Assembly: GCF_030704685.1 (NCBI RefSeq)
Contig: NZ_JAUZDX010000005.1
Coordinates: 248,001-312,000 of the forward strand
DNA length: 64,000 nt
Direction: 5' to 3'
Origin: Acidovorax sp. A1169
GTDB lineage: Bacteria; Pseudomonadota; Gammaproteobacteria; Burkholderiales; Burkholderiaceae_C
Shown here: positions 39,433-48,118 of the stretch, piece by piece
Numbering within the stretch: the first letter of the stretch is position 1
Layout of the letters: every line of letters starts with the position of its first letter
Translations under genes and position numbers: made by a program
Notes under the pieces: generated by a model
What the model saw: only the letters and a program-made list of their open reading frames with translations
Database searches by the model: none
What the model was told of the DNA's origin: nothing

Positions 39433-40050
39433 TCAGTTGGTGCCGGCCGACAACAAGGCGTCCTTGAGCTGGCTGTCCACCGGCGAGGCCCCCAGCCAGA
39501 TGCGCAGCACCATGCCGAAGTATTCGGCATCGCCCACCGGCGCGCCCTGGGCCTGGCCCTGGATGTAGAAAGTGGTGCCCTTGCCCGGCACGAACTCCAT
39601 CGCGAAGGTGTCGCCCGATGCCAGCTTGGTGCGGCCCGAGAAGATCTCGACCAGGCGGTTGCTCGACGGCGTGTGGCGCCGGATCTGGTCGGGCGTGGCG
39701 TTGGCAGACAGGCCCTTGATGAACGACAGCCCCAGGTCCGTGCCCGGAATGTCGCGCTGGGCGACGAAATCCAGCCGCATGGGGCCGGTGGTGGCCAGGA
39801 TCTCCTCGGCCGTGCGGACCTTGCGCGGCAGGTACAGCGCCATGTCGTAGACCTTGAACACGGCGCGGTAGCGCGTGCCCGCGCCCTGCAGCACCAGCGG
39901 TGTGCCCTGCACGGTCTGGGTGGGCCCGAAGGCCGGGGCGGCAATGGCGGGTGCCAGGGTGCACAGACTGGCGGCAGCCAGGGCCAACGCACAGGCAATG
40001 CGCGTAGCTGGCCGCGCGGGTTGGATCAACAGGGTTGTTGTGGTTTTCAA
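39433..40050 (-). CDS. Chalcone-isomerase-like periplasmic protein (205 aa)
   Basis: Secreted protein of the bacterial chalcone-isomerase-like family. The signal peptide spans residues 1-38 (ending PAIAAP) and is unusually long in its n-region. The core has the family segments VLQGAGTRYRAVFKVYDMAL, MRLDFVAQRDIPGTDLGLSF and EYFGMVLRIWLGASPVD. Bacterial members bind fatty-acid-like ligands or are of unknown function, and isomerase activity should not be assumed. Confidence 0.82.
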   Translation of the reverse strand: MKTTTTLLIQPARPATRIACALALAAASLCTLAPAIAAPAFGPTQTVQGTPLVLQGAGTRYRAVFKVYDMALYLPRKVRTAEEILATTGPMRLDFVAQRDIPGTDLGLSFIKGLSANATPDQIRRHTPSSNRLVEIFSGRTKLASGDTFAMEFVPGKGTTFYIQGQAQGAPVGDAEYFGMVLRIWLGASPVDSQLKDALLSAGTN

Positions 40051-40146
40051 GGACTTGTCTCCGCAATGCAGGCTGCGGCGCGCCAGGAAAGCCCTGGCCG
40101 CGCCACGCCGGCACGGAAATCATAGGCGACAGCGCGCCCCAAAGCC

Positions 40147-41046
40147 CTATTTGCGTGGCACGGGCACCCCGAACAGGGCAGCGCTGTTGCCAAACGCCAC
40201 ACCCTGCGCCACGGCTGGTGGCAGGCCGCCCAGCCAGGTGCGGTAGCCCTTTATGAGGCCTTCGTAGTGCTGCCAGCGCTGGTTGACCCAGGTGTCCGAA
40301 CCCACCACGAAGCGCGTGGGGTACTTGAGCAACAAGGCGCGCCAGGCCGGGCACAGCTGGTTGTCGTCGCACACCAGGCCGGGGCGGTACGACAGCTCGC
40401 CCACCAGGCCCGGGTAGCGCGCCATGAGTGCGTCCACCCGGTCCACCGGTGCGCCGCCGATGCCCGTGTGCGCCCAGACCAGGCGCAGCTTCTGGCCCTT
40501 GGACGGGGTGTTGGCCATGAGCAGGTCGATGGCGGCATCGTCCACATGGGCCAGCACCACCAGGTCGCGCTGCTCGGCCAGCACCATGAGCTTCTTCGCC
40601 ACGGGCCCGTCAGCATTGGCGCTGTCGTACAGGTGGAACTCGCCAATGCCCTTGTAGGGGCCGGAGGCCGTGCCCTTGGCCAGTTCGGCCAGCACCATCT
40701 CGTAGATGGTCTCGTCGCGAAACCAGTTGCTGTAGTCCTCGCGGTTGCGGTACAGGCGCACGAAGGGCACGACGGCGATGCCGGCCTCGCGCACCTCGCG
40801 TGAAGCGGCCAGGGCCAGCGAGCCGGTGTTGGGCCGCGAGTTGGCCACGATGGCGCGCACGCCCGATGCCTGCATGCGTGCCAGCACGTCGGCCGGTGGG
40901 TGCGGGCCGGCCGCACCGTTCCAGGCCTCCTCGTTGTAGTGCAGGTGCGAGTCGAACAAAGGACCGGCGTAGTCGGCCGCCTGGGATGCGCAGGCCAACC
41001 CGCCCAGCGCCAACGCCACGAAACCGCGCAGGAAGCTGCAGGCCAT
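40147..41046 (-). CDS. Secreted amidohydrolase-family protein (299 aa)
   Basis: Metal-dependent hydrolase of the amidohydrolase/TatD barrel type. A signal peptide (residues 1-24, ending ACASQA) is followed by FDSHLHYNE, the first metal-binding motif. Later come [25 protein letters not shown] and VGSDTW, the usual strand-end metal and catalytic positions. The start at 41046 gives the signal peptide. The longer frame to 41091 overlaps the upstream gene. It begins four bases after the dienelactone hydrolase stop, so the two form one unit. Confidence 0.82.
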   Translation of the reverse strand: MACSFLRGFVALALGGLACASQAADYAGPLFDSHLHYNEEAWNGAAGPHPPADVLARMQASGVRAIVANSRPNTGSLALAASREVREAGIAVVPFVRLYRNREDYSNWFRDETIYEMVLAELAKGTASGPYKGIGEFHLYDSANADGPVAKKLMVLAEQRDLVVLAHVDDAAIDLLMANTPSKGQKLRLVWAHTGIGGAPVDRVDALMARYPGLVGELSYRPGLVCDDNQLCPAWRALLLKYPTRFVVGSDTWVNQRWQHYEGLIKGYRTWLGGLPPAVAQGVAFGNSAALFGVPVPRK

Positions 41047-41050
41047 GGCG

Positions 41051-41740
41051 TCAGCCCAGGTGCTTGTCGAAGAAAGCCAGCGTGCGGTCACGCGCGGCCA
41101 GGGCCGAGGCCTCGTCGTAGCTGCCGCGCTGGTCGCAGTTGAAGCCGTGGTCGGCCTCGTAGATATGCACTTCCACCTCGGGGTGCGTGCGCGCGAAGGC
41201 CTGCACGCCGTCGATCAGGATGTGTTTGTCGCGCCGGCCGAAATGCGCCAGCACGGGGACCTGGGGCTGGCGGGCCATCTCGGTCTCGGTGGTGATGCCA
41301 CCGCCGTAGTAGGGCACGGCGGCCGACAGGCCCTTGAGCAGGCAGGCCGAGCGCCAGGTCAGCAGGCCGCCCCAGCAAAAGCCCACGATGCCCACCTTGC
41401 GGCTGCTGCGTTCGGCCGCGTGGTCGATGGCGGCCTGGATGTCGGGCAGCACGCCGGGGCTGGGCAGGTCTTCCACGGCCGCCTTGAGGGCTGCGCCAGC
41501 AGCAATGTCCTCGGGCGTGTAGCCCAGTTCCACGCCGGGCTGCACGCGGTGGAAGGTGGCAGGCGCCACGGCCACGTAGCCCCGCGCGGCAAAGCGGTCG
41601 GCCACGGCGCGGATGTGCGAGTTGACCCCGAAGATCTCCTGCAGCACGACCACGGCGCCGCGTGGTGCGTTATCGGGCTCGGCCAACCAGGCGGGAAAGA
41701 CGAAGCCGTCGGCGGACTTCAGATCGACAAATTGGCCCAT
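41051..41740 (-). CDS. Dienelactone hydrolase family protein (229 aa)
   Basis: Alpha/beta hydrolase with the dienelactone hydrolase arrangement. [15 protein letters not shown] has the conserved Glu, GIVGFCWGG the nucleophile cysteine, and the later Asp and [11 protein letters not shown] the histidine. This cysteine triad is typical of carboxymethylenebutenolidases, although many members have other ester substrates. GGAG lies 9 bases before the ATG at 41740, which rules out the much longer open frame upstream. Confidence 0.88.
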   Translation of the reverse strand: MGQFVDLKSADGFVFPAWLAEPDNAPRGAVVVLQEIFGVNSHIRAVADRFAARGYVAVAPATFHRVQPGVELGYTPEDIAAGAALKAAVEDLPSPGVLPDIQAAIDHAAERSSRKVGIVGFCWGGLLTWRSACLLKGLSAAVPYYGGGITTETEMARQPQVPVLAHFGRRDKHILIDGVQAFARTHPEVEVHIYEADHGFNCDQRGSYDEASALAARDRTLAFFDKHLG

Positions 41741-41857
41741 GGTGCAACTCCTTGAAGGCGAAAAAACCAGACAGATGGGGAATGGAAGGGGGCTAACCAG
41801 GCCCCGCAAGGGTCCCCGGCAATGCTGTAATGCCCCATTCTTGCAGGAGACGCCGAT

Positions 41858-42604
41858 TTGGACAAAGTCGCATTGATTACCGGGGGCAGCCGGGGCATTG
41901 GCGCCGCCACCGCCGTGCTGGCCGCCAGCCAGGGCTGGGCCGTGGCCGTGAACTACCTGGCCAACCAGGCCGCCGCCGAGGCTGTGGTGCAGCAGATCCG
42001 CGCCCAAGGCGGCCAGGCCATCGCAGTGCAGGGGGACGTGGCCCATGAAGAGCAGGTGCTGGCCATGTTCGCAGCGGTCGATGCACAGCTCGGTCGCCTC
42101 ACGGCCCTGGTGAATAACGCCGGGGTGGTGGACGTGACAGCCCGTGTGGACGAGATGGGCGTGGCGCGCCTGCGCCGCATGTTCGAGACGAATGTGATCG
42201 GCGCCATTGTCTGCGCCCGCGAGGCGGTGCGGCGCATGAGCACGCGCCATGGCGGTTCGGGTGGCTCCATCGTCAATGTGTCCAGCGCCGCCTCGCGCCT
42301 GGGCTCGGCCCACCAGTATGTGGACTATGCGGCCAGCAAGGGCGCCATCGACAGCTTCACCATCGGCCTGGCGCGCGAAGTGGCGGCCGAGGGTATCCGG
42401 GTGAATGCCGTGCGACCGGGGCTCATCGAGACCGAGATCCACGCCAGCGGCGGCCTGCCCGACCGGGTGCAGGACCTGGCCCACCAGGTGCCCATGCAGC
42501 GCGGCGGCACGGCCGACGAGGTGGCCCAGGCCATCGTGTGGCTGATGTCGGACGCATCCCCTTACACCACCATGTCACTCTTAGACGTCTCTGGAGCCAG
42601 GTAA
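41858..42604 (+). CDS. Short-chain dehydrogenase/reductase (248 aa, TTG start)
   Basis: NAD(P)-dependent oxidoreductase with a Rossmann fold. The cofactor motif is TGGSRGIGAA at residues 8-17, NNAG is near 86, the catalytic Ser is in VNVSSAAS, and YVDYAASKG supplies Tyr and Lys. The TTG start has AGGAGA nine bases upstream. No ATG is available before the cofactor motif. It ends with MSLLDVSGAR, a slightly divergent version of the usual IDVSGG tail, directly before a family A repeat. It is divergent from the dienelactone hydrolase. Substrate unknown. Confidence 0.88.
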   Translation: MDKVALITGGSRGIGAATAVLAASQGWAVAVNYLANQAAAEAVVQQIRAQGGQAIAVQGDVAHEEQVLAMFAAVDAQLGRLTALVNNAGVVDVTARVDEMGVARLRRMFETNVIGAIVCAREAVRRMSTRHGGSGGSIVNVSSAASRLGSAHQYVDYAASKGAIDSFTIGLAREVAAEGIRVNAVRPGLIETEIHASGGLPDRVQDLAHQVPMQRGGTADEVAQAIVWLMSDASPYTTMSLLDVSGAR

Positions 42605-42607
42605 ATG

Positions 42608-42715
42608 ACTCCCCCTGTGTCGCTTCGCGCCTTCCCCCTGAGGGGGACGCCCCCAGCGCAAAAGCTGGATACGCCGCCTTCGCGGCGGGGCGGCCCTTGC
42701 GCGGGGGCGCTGGCC
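42608..42715 (-). repeat. Dispersed GC-rich repeat, family A, copy 2 (inverted)
   Basis: On the minus strand it reads CCAGCGCCCCCGCGCAAGGG, CCGCCCCGCCGCG, then CCCCCTCAGGGGG and AAGGCGCGAAGCGAC. It is the longest of the three copies, with an extra central GC-rich segment containing AGCTTTTGCGCTGG. It begins three bases after the SDR stop. Confidence 0.75.
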
Positions 42716-42771
42716 TTCGTCGCGCCAGTTTCACTGTTTGTCGCTGGCACCCATAACAATGGAGAACTGAT

Positions 42772-43407
42772 ATGGATTTGAAACCACTCATCACGCTGCT
42801 GGCCATCGTGAACCCACTGGCCATCGTGCCCTTCTTCATCCACTACACGCAGGGCTTTTCGGCGGCGCAGCGGCGCGCCACGATCCGCACGGCGGCGTTT
42901 GCCTCGTTCTGCGTGATCGCGGCCTGTGCGCTGCTGGGCCTGCAGATCCTGGAGTTCTTCAACATCTCGCTGCAGAGCTTCCAGGTGGGCGGGGGCATGC
43001 TGCTGTTGATCAGCGCGATGAACATGCTCAACGCCCAGCCTGCCGAAGCCAAGCCCATGACCAATGAGCTGGAGGAAGGCGTGGAGAAGGCGGCCACGGG
43101 CTCCAGCATCGCCGTGGTGCCGCTGACCATTCCGCTGCTCACGGGGCCGGCCAGCATGTCCACCGTGGTGATCTATGCCGACAGGGCGCAAACCATCTGG
43201 CAGCAACTGGCGCTGGTGGGCTACGGCGTGGTGATCGCCCTGGCCACGGCCGTGTGCTTTTCGCTGGCCGACCCGATCGCGCGCGTGCTGGGCAAGACCG
43301 GCATCAACGTGATGACGCGGCTCATGGGTCTGATCCTCGCGGCCCTCGCCGTGGAGGTGATGGCCGACGGCCTGGGCAAGCTGTTCCCGGTGCTGGTGGC
43401 GCGTTGA
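42772..43407 (+). CDS. MarC-family integral membrane protein (211 aa)
   Basis: Six hydrophobic segments with the family motifs AIVNPLAIVPFFIHYT near the N-terminus and AVVPLTIPLLTGPASMSTV in the middle. MarC homologues were once linked to multiple antibiotic resistance, but that role was not upheld, so the function is open. It lies just before creB: the creB ATG is 17 bases after its stop, so they are probably co-transcribed. Confidence 0.88.
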   Translation: MDLKPLITLLAIVNPLAIVPFFIHYTQGFSAAQRRATIRTAAFASFCVIAACALLGLQILEFFNISLQSFQVGGGMLLLISAMNMLNAQPAEAKPMTNELEEGVEKAATGSSIAVVPLTIPLLTGPASMSTVVIYADRAQTIWQQLALVGYGVVIALATAVCFSLADPIARVLGKTGINVMTRLMGLILAALAVEVMADGLGKLFPVLVAR

Positions 43408-43424
43408 TCGCCAGCCAACGCGCC

Positions 43425-44117
43425 ATGCCGGCACGCCTGCTGCTGCTGGAGGACGACCCGGCCATCGCGCGCACCGTGGCCTATGCGCTGGAGCGCGAAG
43501 GCCTGGTGGTGACGCACAGCCTGCTGGTGCACGATGCGCGCCAGCAGATGCGCCAGCAGCCCTTCGACCTGCTGGTGCTGGACGTGGGCCTGCCCGACGG
43601 CAGCGGCCTGGACCTGCTGCGCGAGCTGCGTGGCGCGCCAGCCACCGCCACCCTGCCGGTGCTGGTGCTCAGCGCGCACGGTGAAGAAATCGACCGCGTG
43701 CTGGGCCTGGAGCTGGGGGCCGACGACTACCTCGCCAAGCCCTTCAGCCCGCGCGAGCTGGGGGCGCGTGTGAAGGCCCTGCTGCGCCGCGCCAGTGCAC
43801 ACACTGCCGCCACCGCCACGACAGCCCCTGCGCCGCTGTTCCACGACGACGAGGCCGGCCAGCGCATCAGCCTGCGCGGCCAGCCGCTGGCGCTCACGCG
43901 GCGCGAGTACCGGCTGCTGGCCTGCCTGCTGCGCGGCGCGGGACGCATCCACTCGCGCGATGCGCTGCTGGCCGCCGCCTGGGGCGACGACAGCGAGAGC
44001 ACCGACCGCACGGTGGACACGCACGTCAAGACGCTGCGTGCCAAGCTGCGCGAGGCCGATGCGGGACGCGAATACATCACCACCCACCGCGGCATGGGCT
44101 ACTGCCTCGAACTGTAA
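43425..44117 (+). CDS. creB: Response regulator CreB, OmpR/PhoB class (230 aa)
   Basis: Two-component regulator. The receiver domain has the acidic pair in LLLLEDDPAIAR, phospho-acceptor Asp53 (LLVLDVGLPDG) and Lys105 (ADDYLAKPFS). The C-terminal winged helix (about 135-230) ends EYITTHRGMGYCLEL. The assignment to CreB rests on the creB-creC-creD gene set and on Cre-type operators before creD. The ATG at 43425 follows the marC stop, and the reading frame open upstream overlaps marC. Confidence 0.9.
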   Translation: MPARLLLLEDDPAIARTVAYALEREGLVVTHSLLVHDARQQMRQQPFDLLVLDVGLPDGSGLDLLRELRGAPATATLPVLVLSAHGEEIDRVLGLELGADDYLAKPFSPRELGARVKALLRRASAHTAATATTAPAPLFHDDEAGQRISLRGQPLALTRREYRLLACLLRGAGRIHSRDALLAAAWGDDSESTDRTVDTHVKTLRAKLREADAGREYITTHRGMGYCLEL

Positions 44118-44129
44118 GGGCTGCCATCC

Positions 44130-45596
44130 ATGCGCCTGGGCATCCGCCTGCTGTTCGCCTTTTTTCTGATCAACGGCATCGCTGCCTTCTTCGTGCTGCG
44201 CGTGTTCACGGCCGAGATCAAGCCCAGTGTGCGCGAGGTGATGGAGGACATGATGGTGGACACCGCCAACATCCTGGCCGAGCTGGCCAGCGATGACCTG
44301 GCGGCCGGCCGGCTGGAGGATGGCGCGGCGGGCAGTGCCTTTGCCCAGCATGTGCGCCACTACGCCACCCGGCCCATCGATGCGGCGATCTGGGGCTTTT
44401 CCAAGCAGTCGCTGGACTACCGCATCTACGTGACCGACGCCACGGGCCGGGTGCTGTTCGATTCGGAAAACCGCGCGGTGGGGGCCGACTATTCGCAATG
44501 GCGCGACGTGGCGCGCACGCTGCGCGGCGAGTACGGCGCGCGCTCCACCCGCGACGTGGAGGGCGACGACACCAGCGGCGTGATGCATGTGGCCGCTCCC
44601 ATCTACGTGCCGGGCACGGCGGCCGAGGGCCGCCGCATCGCCGGCGTGCTCACCGTGGCCAAGCCCACGCGCACGGTGCAGCGCTTCATCGACCGGGCCG
44701 AGAACAAGGTGCTGGCCAGCGGCGTGCTGCTGCTGGTGCTGTCGGCCGCCGTGGGCGTGGCTGTGACGCTGTGGATGGTGTGGAACGTGCGCCGCCTGCG
44801 CGACTATGCACTGAGCGTGCAGGGCCCCGCTGCCGGTGACCACGATTCGCCCCCCACCACGGCACTGGCCGTGCCCGAGGTGCCGGGCGAGCTGGGCGAC
44901 CTGGCCCGCGCCATGGACCGCATGCGCGCGCGGCTGGAGGGGCGCGACTACATCGAGGGCTATGTGCGCGCCCTCACCCACGAGCTCAAGAGCCCCGTGG
45001 CCGCCATCCGCGGCGCAGGCGAGCTGCTGCAGGACGATCTGCCCCCGGCCGACCGCGCCGAATTTGCCACCCAGGTGGTGCACCAGGCCGAGCGCCTGCA
45101 GCGCATCATCGACCGGCTGCTGGAGCTGAGCAAGCTGGAGCAGCGCCACCATGCCGATGCGCCCGTGCCCGTGGCGCTGCAGGACTGCGCACGCGCCGCC
45201 GTGGCCAACACGCAAGGGCGCGCGGGCCAGCGCGGCATCACCCTGGCCGTCACCGGCAGCAGTGCCAGCGGCCCGTGGGAGGCCGAGCTCGTGACCCTGG
45301 CCCTGACCAACCTGCTCGACAACGCCATCGACTTTGCCCCGGCCGGCAGCCGCGTGCAGGTGGAGCTGGCCGGCAGCACCGTGGCCGTGCAGGACAGCGG
45401 ACCGGGCGTGCCCGACTACGCCCTGCCGCGCCTGGGCGAGCGCTTCTTCACCACCGCCCGGCCGGGCGGCGAGCGCAGTGGCTCGGGCCTGGGCCTGGCC
45501 ATCGTGCGGCGCGTGATGGCGCTGCACGGCGGGCAGATGGTGGTGCGCAATACGGCCCCGGGCTTGCGGGTGGAGCTGGAGTTTCGGGCGGGGTAG
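44130..45596 (+). CDS. creC: Sensor histidine kinase CreC (488 aa)
   Basis: Membrane sensor kinase. Helix 1 covers residues 5-25, a periplasmic sensor loop follows to about 195, and helix 2 covers 197-218. A HAMP-like segment is followed by the dimerisation box with His284 (RALTHELKSPVAAIRG). The ATP-binding domain has the N box (LTNLLDNAIDFAP), G1 (VQDSGPGVP), F box (RFFTTARPGG) and G2 (GSGLGLAIVRR). It starts 12 bases after creB. In E. coli the system responds to growth on fermentable carbon or in minimal medium. Confidence 0.92.
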   Translation: MRLGIRLLFAFFLINGIAAFFVLRVFTAEIKPSVREVMEDMMVDTANILAELASDDLAAGRLEDGAAGSAFAQHVRHYATRPIDAAIWGFSKQSLDYRIYVTDATGRVLFDSENRAVGADYSQWRDVARTLRGEYGARSTRDVEGDDTSGVMHVAAPIYVPGTAAEGRRIAGVLTVAKPTRTVQRFIDRAENKVLASGVLLLVLSAAVGVAVTLWMVWNVRRLRDYALSVQGPAAGDHDSPPTTALAVPEVPGELGDLARAMDRMRARLEGRDYIEGYVRALTHELKSPVAAIRGAGELLQDDLPPADRAEFATQVVHQAERLQRIIDRLLELSKLEQRHHADAPVPVALQDCARAAVANTQGRAGQRGITLAVTGSSASGPWEAELVTLALTNLLDNAIDFAPAGSRVQVELAGSTVAVQDSGPGVPDYALPRLGERFFTTARPGGERSGSGLGLAIVRRVMALHGGQMVVRNTAPGLRVELEFRAG

Positions 45597-45602
45597 GCGA
45601 AC

Positions 45603-46148
45603 TCAGGCGGCTGCGACGCGCGGCTGGGCGTTGAAGAAGTTCACCAGGTCGCCCACCGTGGTGACCTTCTCGAACAAGGGGTTGGCCTGGGTGGACGAGA
45701 GGTCGCGGCCCGTGCGTCGGGCGATGTCCGGCACCAGAGACAGGTCAAGCTCGTCGCCATCGATCTGCAGGTCGGCGCCCAGTCGGTCCGTCACCCGCAA
45801 CGGAAACCGCTCACGGTGGTGCGCCAGACAGGCCTGGAGTTCTTCGTACACGGCGCGCACGACCCAGGTGTCCACATCACGGCAGTCGATGGACCGGGCG
45901 AAGTCGCAAATGGACTCTTCCGGGCGGGCATGCAGCAACCGTGCGAAGTGCTTCTTTTCACGTGCGCGGGACATGGCCTCGCCGCCCATGGCCAGCGCCA
46001 CCAGAGCCCCGACCACAGCAGGGTGTGCCCAGAGCGCCCAGAGAAAGCCGCCGACCAGGCCGGCGACAAACAAGTATCCGAGCCACCGCGACGCGGGCGT
46101 TGCGGACGGGTGTTTGATCCGGGGCATGTGTCGAGATGCAGGTTTCAT
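45603..46148 (-). CDS. Unknown membrane protein with a possible acyl-carrier-like C-terminal domain (181 aa)
   Basis: This gene lies between creC and creD on the opposite strand. Residues 20-60 contain two hydrophobic stretches (LGYLFVAGLVGGFLWALWA and VVGALVALAMGG), then a charged linker. The C-terminal part (about 75-178) is predicted helical, and the segment DLQIDGDELDLSLVPDIARR resembles the helix II region of acyl-carrier-like or DUF1493-type domains. It has no clear DSL serine. I do not recognise the family with confidence. The start at 46148 is preferred over 46208 because of the helical layout. The upstream region it shares with creD holds the Cre operators. Confidence 0.6.
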   Translation of the reverse strand: MKPASRHMPRIKHPSATPASRWLGYLFVAGLVGGFLWALWAHPAVVGALVALAMGGEAMSRAREKKHFARLLHARPEESICDFARSIDCRDVDTWVVRAVYEELQACLAHHRERFPLRVTDRLGADLQIDGDELDLSLVPDIARRTGRDLSSTQANPLFEKVTTVGDLVNFFNAQPRVAAA

Positions 46149-46208
46149 CGCAGGCGCTCCTGAAGGCAGCACAGGGAAAGTTCGCCGCATTCTGCCACCC
46201 GTCTCCAC

Positions 46209-46244
46209 TTCACACCCGCCTCACAAACTTCATCGCCCCCTCAC
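46209..46244 (+). promoter_or_regulatory. Two tandem CreB-type operators upstream of creD
   Basis: The E. coli cre tag is TTCAC-N6-TTCAC. Here TTCAC-ACCCGC-CTCAC is at 46209-46224 and TTCAT-CGCCCC-CTCAC at 46229-46244. The two sites are exactly 20 bp apart, two helical turns, on the same face. A weak -10 (CCTAAT) at 46268-46273 would place the downstream site at about -43, as expected for an activator. Confidence 0.7.
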
Positions 46245-46290
46245 ACCCGCCGCCAACACTGCTTCCACCTAATTCCCTATGGAGGATCTC

Positions 46291-47766
46291 TTGAAATACC
46301 CCTTGTTCACCAAACTGGGCGCACTCGCGGTCATCGTGCTGCTGCTGCTCATCGGGCTGGGCCTGATCGAGGACGTGGTGCGCGACCGGCAGCGCTACCG
46401 CAGCATGACGGCGCAGAGCGTGGCCGACAGCCTGGCCGGGCCGCAGACGCTGATGGGCCCGATGATCCACAGCGCCTGCGTGGAAAGCTGGGACGTGGAG
46501 ACCGGCAAGGGCGAGGAGCGCCGCAGCGTGGAGCAGCGCCGCGAGTTTTTGCTCACGGCCATGCCCGAACAGCTCAAGGTGGTCACCGGTGCCGCGATGG
46601 AAGAGCGCGCGCGCGGCCTGCACAAGGTCAACACCTACAACCTCAAGTCGCACGTCACCGCGCAGTGGGGTGCGCTCACCAGCCTGCAGCCGCAAAGCAC
46701 CATGAAGGGCTCGCGCATGAACTGCGGCGCGCCCATCCTGATGGTGGCCGTGGGCGATGCGCGCGGCATCCGCACGGCGCGGGTCACGCTGGGCGAGCAG
46801 GCGCTGGTGCTCAAGCCGGGCACCTTTCACCCCACCTACGCGCGCGGCCTGCATGCCGGCCTGCCCGAGTCGGTGCGGGGCCAGGCCACAGGCCTGACCG
46901 CCACGCTGGACCTGGAACTGGTGGGCACGGAGCGTCTGGCCATCGTGCCGATCGGCGGCAACACCGAGGTGCAGATGAGCAGCAGTTGGCCCCACCCGTC
47001 GTTCTCGGGGCAGTTCCTTCCGTCCGAGCGCGAGGTGACCAAGGCAGGTTTCACCGCCCGCTGGCGCCTGTCCTCGCTGGCGACCACCGCGCAGAAAGAC
47101 ATTGCCGACGGCAAGCGGGTGTGCGTGAACAGCGGCGGCGGTGGCGACGACAGCAGCGAGTACGCCACGGGCAACGCCACGCCGCGCGAATGCGCCGAAA
47201 GCTTCAGCGTGGCCTTCGTGGACCCGGTCAACCCCTACACCCTGGCCGATCGGGCCACCAAGTACGGCGTGCTGTTCATCGCCCTGACCTTCGTGGCCGT
47301 GGGCCTGTTCGAGCTGATGAAGAAGCTGCGCGTGCACCCGGTGCAGTACCTGCTGGTGGGCAGCGCGCTGTGCAGCTTCTTCCTGCTGCTGGTGAGCCTG
47401 TCGGAGCACCTGCCGTTCGGCATCTCCTACGGCATTGCGGCCACCGCCTGCGTGCTGCTGCTGGCCTACTATGCAAGCCACATGCTGGGCAGTCTGGCGC
47501 GCGGCATACCGCTGGGTGCGGGGATCGCGCTGCTGTACGGCCTGCTGTACGTGCTGCTGCAGCTGGAGCAGACGGCGCTGGCCGTGGGCTCGATCGCGCT
47601 GTTCCTCGTGCTGGCCGTCGTGATGGTGCTCACCCGCAAGGTGAACTGGTATGGGCTGAACCCATCCGCCGGAACGCCCAGACCACCCCTGCCGCCACAG
47701 GAGCCGCCCAGCGTGGCACCGCCCCACCCTGGGCTGGCCACCCCCACCCAACCAGGGCGCCCATGA
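46291..47766 (+). CDS. creD: Inner-membrane protein CreD (491 aa, TTG start)
   Basis: CreD family protein of the inner membrane, strongly induced by CreBC in enterobacteria and tied to envelope and colicin or beta-lactam tolerance phenotypes. One N-terminal membrane helix, a large periplasmic domain (about 35-310) and five to six C-terminal helices are seen. GGAGG at 46282-46286 lies five bases before the TTG at 46291, which gives MKYPLFTKLGALAV, close to E. coli MLKSPLFWK. The ATG at 46279 would place that GGAGG inside the gene. The last 30 residues are Pro-rich. Confidence 0.88.
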   Translation: MKYPLFTKLGALAVIVLLLLIGLGLIEDVVRDRQRYRSMTAQSVADSLAGPQTLMGPMIHSACVESWDVETGKGEERRSVEQRREFLLTAMPEQLKVVTGAAMEERARGLHKVNTYNLKSHVTAQWGALTSLQPQSTMKGSRMNCGAPILMVAVGDARGIRTARVTLGEQALVLKPGTFHPTYARGLHAGLPESVRGQATGLTATLDLELVGTERLAIVPIGGNTEVQMSSSWPHPSFSGQFLPSEREVTKAGFTARWRLSSLATTAQKDIADGKRVCVNSGGGGDDSSEYATGNATPRECAESFSVAFVDPVNPYTLADRATKYGVLFIALTFVAVGLFELMKKLRVHPVQYLLVGSALCSFFLLLVSLSEHLPFGISYGIAATACVLLLAYYASHMLGSLARGIPLGAGIALLYGLLYVLLQLEQTALAVGSIALFLVLAVVMVLTRKVNWYGLNPSAGTPRPPLPPQEPPSVAPPHPGLATPTQPGRP

Positions 47767-48098
47767 TGCACAGCACCGAGCAGCCCACCACCTCGCCCGC
47801 ATCGGCCTGGGCACACCACCTCGGTGCCGCAGCCACCACCCACCCGGCACCGGACCTGTCGGACGCGGAGGCCCGGCGTGTGCAGCGCTACCGCGACCAG
47901 TTGCTGGCGGCCCTGCAGGCGCACGACCGTGCCGCGCTGCATAGCGCCAAGCAGGCCGTGCTGCGGGCAGCCTATGGCCCGCCGGGCACGTCCGGCCCGC
48001 CCGCCTCGGCAGCGCTGCGCGCGGCACTGCGGGACCTGTCGTGGCACATGGCGATTGTGCTGCTGCCACGCCACCCCGCCAGTGCGCTGAGCCACTGA
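47763..48098 (+). CDS. Small uncharacterised protein coupled to creD (111 aa)
   Basis: The ATG overlaps the creD stop (ATGA), so translation is coupled. Residues 1-30 are low-complexity. From residue 31 a helical segment, LSDAEARRVQRYRDQLLAAL, leads to a second helix near 55-70 and a hydrophobic C-terminal helix (LRDLSWHMAIVLL). No signal peptide or family is recognised. Coding status is supported by the overlap and codon use consistent with its neighbours. It may act with CreD. Confidence 0.6.
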   Translation: MMHSTEQPTTSPASAWAHHLGAAATTHPAPDLSDAEARRVQRYRDQLLAALQAHDRAALHSAKQAVLRAAYGPPGTSGPPASAALRAALRDLSWHMAIVLLPRHPASALSH

Positions 48099-48118
48099 GG
48101 TACGCGCCGGGCCAACGC

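Noticed and set aside
42730-42745. A possible Cre tag before the marC gene
   Set aside because: Only one TTCAC half-site is present. The second half (TCGCT) fails at most positions, so it is not claimed as an operator.
43221-45527. A 768-codon minus-strand frame opposite creB and creC
   Set aside because: It is antisense to clear two-component genes and low-complexity in composition (Ala, His, Gln, Arg).
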